Positions 60,841-64,000 of a DNA stretch of 64,000 nt are shown here, piece after piece. Under the pieces are notes generated by a model. That model saw only the letters and a list, made by a program, of their open reading frames with translations. It had not been told where the DNA came from and searched no databases. The first letter of the stretch is position 1. The number at the start of each line of letters is the position of its first letter. This DNA is from Flavobacterium zhairuonense (lineage in GTDB: Bacteria; Bacteroidota; Bacteroidia; Flavobacteriales; Flavobacteriaceae). The stretch is from assembly GCF_004352915.1 (NCBI RefSeq), contig NZ_SJSY01000076.1:496001-560000 (forward strand), read 5' to 3'. The position numbers were made by a program, and so were the translations under genes.

Positions 60841-62112
60841 TCAATGCGTATGCTCTCCTCCGCCCTTCATCGCTGAAAGCAGATAAAATGCTCCTTTCGT
60901 TACAACTTTAGCATTTGCAGGAATATCGTTTACAAACTTAACTTCGGTAAAACCTAAGTCGGTTGTTCCTGGAATCACTTCAATCGCTTTAAAATGAACT
61001 TCCTCTTCATGAGCTTCTTCTTTTTCTCCTTCTGCATGATCGTGTTTTTCTGCTGCTTGACCATCTTCTTGGACAAACACAAAATATTTATCTGCATTTT
61101 TGACAACGGCATCTTTTGGAAGCGCTGGAACAGTTGTATTCGTAATATTGATATTTGCCGAAACATACATTCCCGGAATCAAGCCTTTGGCGTCAGCAGG
61201 GTCAATTTTAGCGTGAACGGCAACAGTCTTGCTTTCATTAGAAAAAGATTTATTGATTCCGAAAATCTTTCCTTTAATCGATTTATTTGACTGATTCGTT
61301 AATACAAAATCAATTACTTGACCAATAGAAATTGAACCTAAATCTTTTTCATATACATTCAAATCCAAATGCATCTGGCTATTATCTGTTACTTCAAAAA
61401 GTGAAACTCCTGTATTGGCAAAAGCTCCTTTTGCAATATTGATTTTTCCCACATAACCATTTATTGGAGAAACAATTGGCACAACCGATGTCGTTCCTTT
61501 TGTATTGACATGCAAAGCATCAAGTTTGTTTTTTGCCGCCTGCGCGCGTGCTCTTTCGGCTGCTAATTTGGCTTTTACTTCCTGAAAAGTTTTTCTCGGA
61601 TTTACATTTTCATCACTCAATGTTTTTTGGCGATTGTATTCTAACTGCAGATATTCCACATTTGCAACAGCTGATTGGTAATCTTCCTGCATTCCAATTA
61701 CTTCCAGATTTTGAATAGTCGCCAAAACTTTTCCTTTGTTTACAAATGTTCCTTCCAAAACAAAAATGTCTTTTACGGTTCCGCCAATCAAAGTCGAAAC
61801 CTCAGCAGAATTTTGTGGAGGAACTGTTGTATAACCATTTGCTTTAATGACTTTATTCAGATTTCGATCTTCTACAATTCCTGTTTCAATTCCGATTGTT
61901 TTATATTGAGAGACAGTTAGAGCAACTTCTGTAGTTGATTTTTCTTCTTCCTGTGGTTCTTCTGCTTTCTTTTCATTGCAGCTTAAATTAACCGCAAAGA
62001 GCGCAAAGACTCCGCAAAGGACACAAAGTTTTATTCCCTTGCGAACATTGCGTTTTATCTTTGCGTGCTTTGCGGTTAAATCTTCAGTTAAATTCATAAA
62101 TATATTTTTCAT
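60841..62112 (-). CDS. CzcB/CusB-type efflux adaptor lipoprotein with a repeat-derived signal peptide
   Basis: The 423-residue protein has the RND adaptor layout: barrel-sandwich (NSAEVSTLIGGTVKDIFVLEG and IVSPINGYVGKINIAKGAF), a helical hairpin (about 125-195) and a beta-barrel. Two His/Glu-rich stretches (about 365-385, KHDHAEGEKEEAHEEEVH, and the tail GGGEHTH) suggest metal binding. The N-terminus is odd. Residues 12-42 are encoded by a dispersed palindromic repeat (61988-62079) that supplies both the basic region and the hydrophobic core before the lipobox-like NLSC (Cys45). The gene starts 2 bases after the TolC-like gene. Confidence 0.92.
   Translation of the reverse strand: MKNIFMNLTEDLTAKHAKIKRNVRKGIKLCVLCGVFALFAVNLSCNEKKAEEPQEEEKSTTEVALTVSQYKTIGIETGIVEDRNLNKVIKANGYTTVPPQNSAEVSTLIGGTVKDIFVLEGTFVNKGKVLATIQNLEVIGMQEDYQSAVANVEYLQLEYNRQKTLSDENVNPRKTFQEVKAKLAAERARAQAAKNKLDALHVNTKGTTSVVPIVSPINGYVGKINIAKGAFANTGVSLFEVTDNSQMHLDLNVYEKDLGSISIGQVIDFVLTNQSNKSIKGKIFGINKSFSNESKTVAVHAKIDPADAKGLIPGMYVSANINITNTTVPALPKDAVVKNADKYFVFVQEDGQAAEKHDHAEGEKEEAHEEEVHFKAIEVIPGTTDLGFTEVKFVNDIPANAKVVTKGAFYLLSAMKGGGEHTH
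61988..62079. repeat. Dispersed ACCGCAAAG inverted repeat lying inside a coding sequence
   Basis: The 92-bp element begins TTAACCGCAAAG and ends CTTTGCGGTTAA, with imperfectly complementary arms. It lies in frame in the 5' part of the adaptor gene (residues 12-42) and has no stop in that frame. Confidence 0.88.
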
Positions 62113-62114
62113 TT

Positions 62115-63398
62115 TTAATTGTTTTTGATGGTTGGAAATTGAAGTTCTATAGCACTTTGATTGTAGCTGTGCGTTGCTTCTGCAAATTGTTTTTTGATAT
62201 CAATTGCCTGATTTAAAAAGCTGATATACGACCAGTAACTCATATCGCCGTTTGCATAACTTTTCTGCGCGGTTTCAATAATTTGATTAGCATATTGCGA
62301 TCCTTCATTCTGGAAATAAGCTAAATTTTTCTGCTGTTTTTCGAAGTTGTTTTTCAATTCTTCTCTTTGCAAATTCAACATCATTTTGTTTTTATCTAAA
62401 GCCAATTGGGACTGCGAAATGCTAATTTCAGCCGCTTTTGCTTTGGTGGTATTTACGCCTCCAAACAACGGAATCTGCAAACCTGCCGTAAAACCCTGAA
62501 ACAAAGATTCCGTATTGATGGTTTGTGCAAAATACCCCAAACCAACCTTGGGCGTGCGCAACGCTTTAAAAGTCCCCGCTTCTTTCTGATAAACCGAAAT
62601 CTGTTGCTGATAAAAATCAGTCATTAAAGTCTCTGCATTTGCATTTTCTTGACTTTCTGCAAAAGTATATTGCAAAGAAGTATTTGAATCAGGAATTACA
62701 TTTTCATCTGTTTGTATGAAAAATTGCAATTGCTTCTGATAAATTGCCAAATCATATTCTAACTGTGCTTTCTGCGTTTCAATTTCTTTTACTTTCGCTT
62801 TGGCGCTAATTACTTCAATGTTTCCGCTTTCTCCGGTTTTAAAACGCAGTTCGGCATTCTTTAAAAATTTGGTATAAATATCATTCAATTCTGAATTGAG
62901 TTTCTGGATCGAAACGCCATACAAATATTGATAATACGCCAACGTCACGGCTTTTTCAACTTCATAAGAAGACAAAGCTTTTCGTTTTTCGGCCAATTTT
63001 GCCAATTCTTCTTGCAATTGCCTATTAGCCTTTGTAATGTTTCCTAACGGAAAAAACTGCTGTACCGAAACATTATGGTCAAAATCGGCACTATTGAACT
63101 GACCGCCTTGGTATTGCACCTGAAGCGGATCTGGCTGAAAAGCCGCTTTCTTGAGAACGGTTTGTTTTTCGATTTCTTTATCCGCGATTTTTAGGTCGAT
63201 ATTGTTTGATTTGGCGAGTTCTATTGCTTTTTCTAAGGAAATTTTAGTTTGTGCTTGTGAAATGATTGTTGTCAATAGAAATGCACTTAACCACAAAACT
63301 TTATTTGCCAATAGGAACTCATTTAACCGCAAAGTTCGCAAAGGAAGCGCGAAGTTCGCAAAGGTTATTTTTCTTAAACTGTATGGTAACTTTTTCAT
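62115..63398 (-). CDS. CzcC-type outer-membrane efflux protein (TolC family)
   Basis: The 427-residue protein has the two-repeat outer-membrane efflux layout: ISLEKAIELAKSNNIDLKIADKEI near 50-75, QPDPLQVQYQGGQFN, and a second half with AEISISQSQLALDKNKMMLNLQREELKNNFE. Residues about 9-26 (KITFANFALPLRTLRL) come from a dispersed repeat at 63322-63375, between the start codon and the hydrophobic part of the signal (VLWLSAFLLTTIISQAQ). The ATG at 63398 is the only ATG start. A TTG at the Leu before ANKVLW would give a neater signal peptide. It forms the outer duct for the CzcA-type pump upstream. Confidence 0.92.
   Translation of the reverse strand: MKKLPYSLRKITFANFALPLRTLRLNEFLLANKVLWLSAFLLTTIISQAQTKISLEKAIELAKSNNIDLKIADKEIEKQTVLKKAAFQPDPLQVQYQGGQFNSADFDHNVSVQQFFPLGNITKANRQLQEELAKLAEKRKALSSYEVEKAVTLAYYQYLYGVSIQKLNSELNDIYTKFLKNAELRFKTGESGNIEVISAKAKVKEIETQKAQLEYDLAIYQKQLQFFIQTDENVIPDSNTSLQYTFAESQENANAETLMTDFYQQQISVYQKEAGTFKALRTPKVGLGYFAQTINTESLFQGFTAGLQIPLFGGVNTTKAKAAEISISQSQLALDKNKMMLNLQREELKNNFEKQQKNLAYFQNEGSQYANQIIETAQKSYANGDMSYWSYISFLNQAIDIKKQFAEATHSYNQSAIELQFPTIKNN
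63322..63375. repeat. Dispersed GCAAAG repeat inside the czcC-like coding sequence
   Basis: The stretch TTAACCGCAAAGTTCGCAAA with the following GCGCGAAGTTCGCAAAGG is a copy of the family also at 61988-62079. It is in frame with the TolC-like gene, residues about 9-26. Confidence 0.8.
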
Positions 63399-63411
63399 TT
63401 TCTTTTTAATT

Positions 63412-63491
63412 TTTCTCTCGCAGATTTTGCTGATTTAGGAGATTTTTTTCTCATTATCAGATCTGCCTAATCTGCTAAATCTGCGGGAGAA
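63412..63491. repeat. CGCAGATTTAGCAGAT inverted repeat between czcA and czcC-like genes
   Basis: The left arm (63412-63442, TTCTCTCGCAGATTTTGCTG) and right arm (63461-63491) are imperfect complements over about 31 bases. The family is also present at 49000-49053. It lies between two co-directional genes of one operon. Confidence 0.8.
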
Positions 63492-63534
63492 TTATTCTAC
63501 ATCTGGTAAATAATTATCTAATTATCAAATTCTC

Positions 63535-64000
63535 TCATTTTCTAATTAAATCTTTACGGTTAAATCCACGCTCCAGCAGTAAATACAAAATCGGCAAAAC
63601 GATTAAGGTTAATAAGGTTGCTGAGATTAATCCACCGATTACTACCGTTGCTAAAGGCTTCTGTACTTCTGCTCCTCCGCTTGTGGATAATGCCATTGGA
63701 AGAAATCCTAATGAAGCTACAGCAGCTGTCATTAAAACAGGACGTAAACGAGTTTTGGTTCCGATAAGGATTCTTTGAAATGGATCTGAAATACCTTCCG
63801 ATTTTAATTGATTGAAATATGAGATCAGAACAATTCCGTTTAGAACGGCAATTCCGAATAAAGCAATAAAACCAATTCCGGCAGAAATACTAAAAGGCAT
63901 TCCTCTCAGCGAAAGCGCAAAAACGCCACCAATAGCCGATAACGGAATCGCTGTGAAAATCAGGAACGCCTGTTTTACACTTTTAAAAGTAAAATACAAT
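63535..64000 (-). CDS. CzcA/CusA-type heavy-metal RND permease, C-terminal end only
   Basis: Only the last 154 or so codons are in the window; the gene continues beyond 64000. The visible part holds the last membrane helices: FSISAGIGFIALFGIAVLNGIVLISYF, then TRLRPVLMTAAVASLGFLPMALS and VVIGGLISATLLTLIVLPILYLLLE. The GxAVLNGIVLISY and STSGGAEVQKPLATVV strings are typical of HME-type (metal) rather than HAE-type pumps. It is the inner-membrane pump of the operon with the czcC- and czcB-like genes that follow. Confidence 0.93.
   Translation of the reverse strand, partial: LYFTFKSVKQAFLIFTAIPLSAIGGVFALSLRGMPFSISAGIGFIALFGIAVLNGIVLISYFNQLKSEGISDPFQRILIGTKTRLRPVLMTAAVASLGFLPMALSTSGGAEVQKPLATVVIGGLISATLLTLIVLPILYLLLERGFNRKDLIRK

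Overview
The window looks like chromosome from a low-GC Bacteroidota, most likely Flavobacterium or a close relative. The evidence is the SusC/SusD pair, a hybrid two-component regulator, Reg_prop repeats, promoters of the TTG-N19-TAnnTTTG type, starts without Shine-Dalgarno sequences, and the dispersed palindromic repeats typical of flavobacteria. Nothing points to a plasmid, prophage or insertion sequence. No rRNA or tRNA genes were seen.

Layout: 1-229 is the 5' end of a LacI regulator. 353-1954 is a CPA1 Na+/H+ antiporter. 2287-7630 is a four-gene block on the + strand: a secreted ankyrin protein, a DUF2271 protein with an FMN-attachment-like motif, a PepSY/flavodoxin/reductase fusion, and an ApbE FMN transferase. 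Together these look like an NAD(P)H-driven extracytoplasmic flavin electron-transfer system. 7676-11415 holds a Pr6Pr membrane protein, a large MscS channel and a small secreted protein. 11597-17356 is an HAE-type RND efflux operon, divergent from a LytS/LytTR two-component pair (17625-19399). 20680-23340 is a thiol-redox cluster with an HxlR regulator. 23512-25923 carries a TauE/DUF1634 pair and a luciferase-like oxidoreductase, followed by a 55-bp tandem array.

26588-46385 holds a TonB-dependent siderophore-type receptor and then a polysaccharide utilization locus (PUL). The PUL runs, on the minus strand, susC, susD, GH5-like, GH43-like, GH2, GH43, aldose epimerase and GH43, with the HTCS sensor divergent at 42456. 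GH2 plus several GH43 enzymes suggest an arabinose- and/or galactose-containing plant glycan, but the sequence does not fix the substrate.

46688-58360 is a mixed region: a MarR-GNAT fusion, a thiolase, a divergent azoreductase/HxlR pair with a readable promoter and operator, a secreted protein with an HExxH motif, an sdhA/sdhB pair with no adjacent cytochrome b gene, an arylsulfatase, a DapB-like protein, DUF1810 and a tautomerase. 58426-64000 is a heavy-metal export cluster on the minus strand: CzcA fragment, CzcC-like, CzcB-like and a P1B ATPase.

The most distinctive features are the flavinylation locus and the density of dispersed inverted repeats, at least eight families. One repeat copy is translated and forms the signal peptide of the CzcB-like lipoprotein. 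Positions were read by hand. Family assignments rest on motif recognition, not on database searches.
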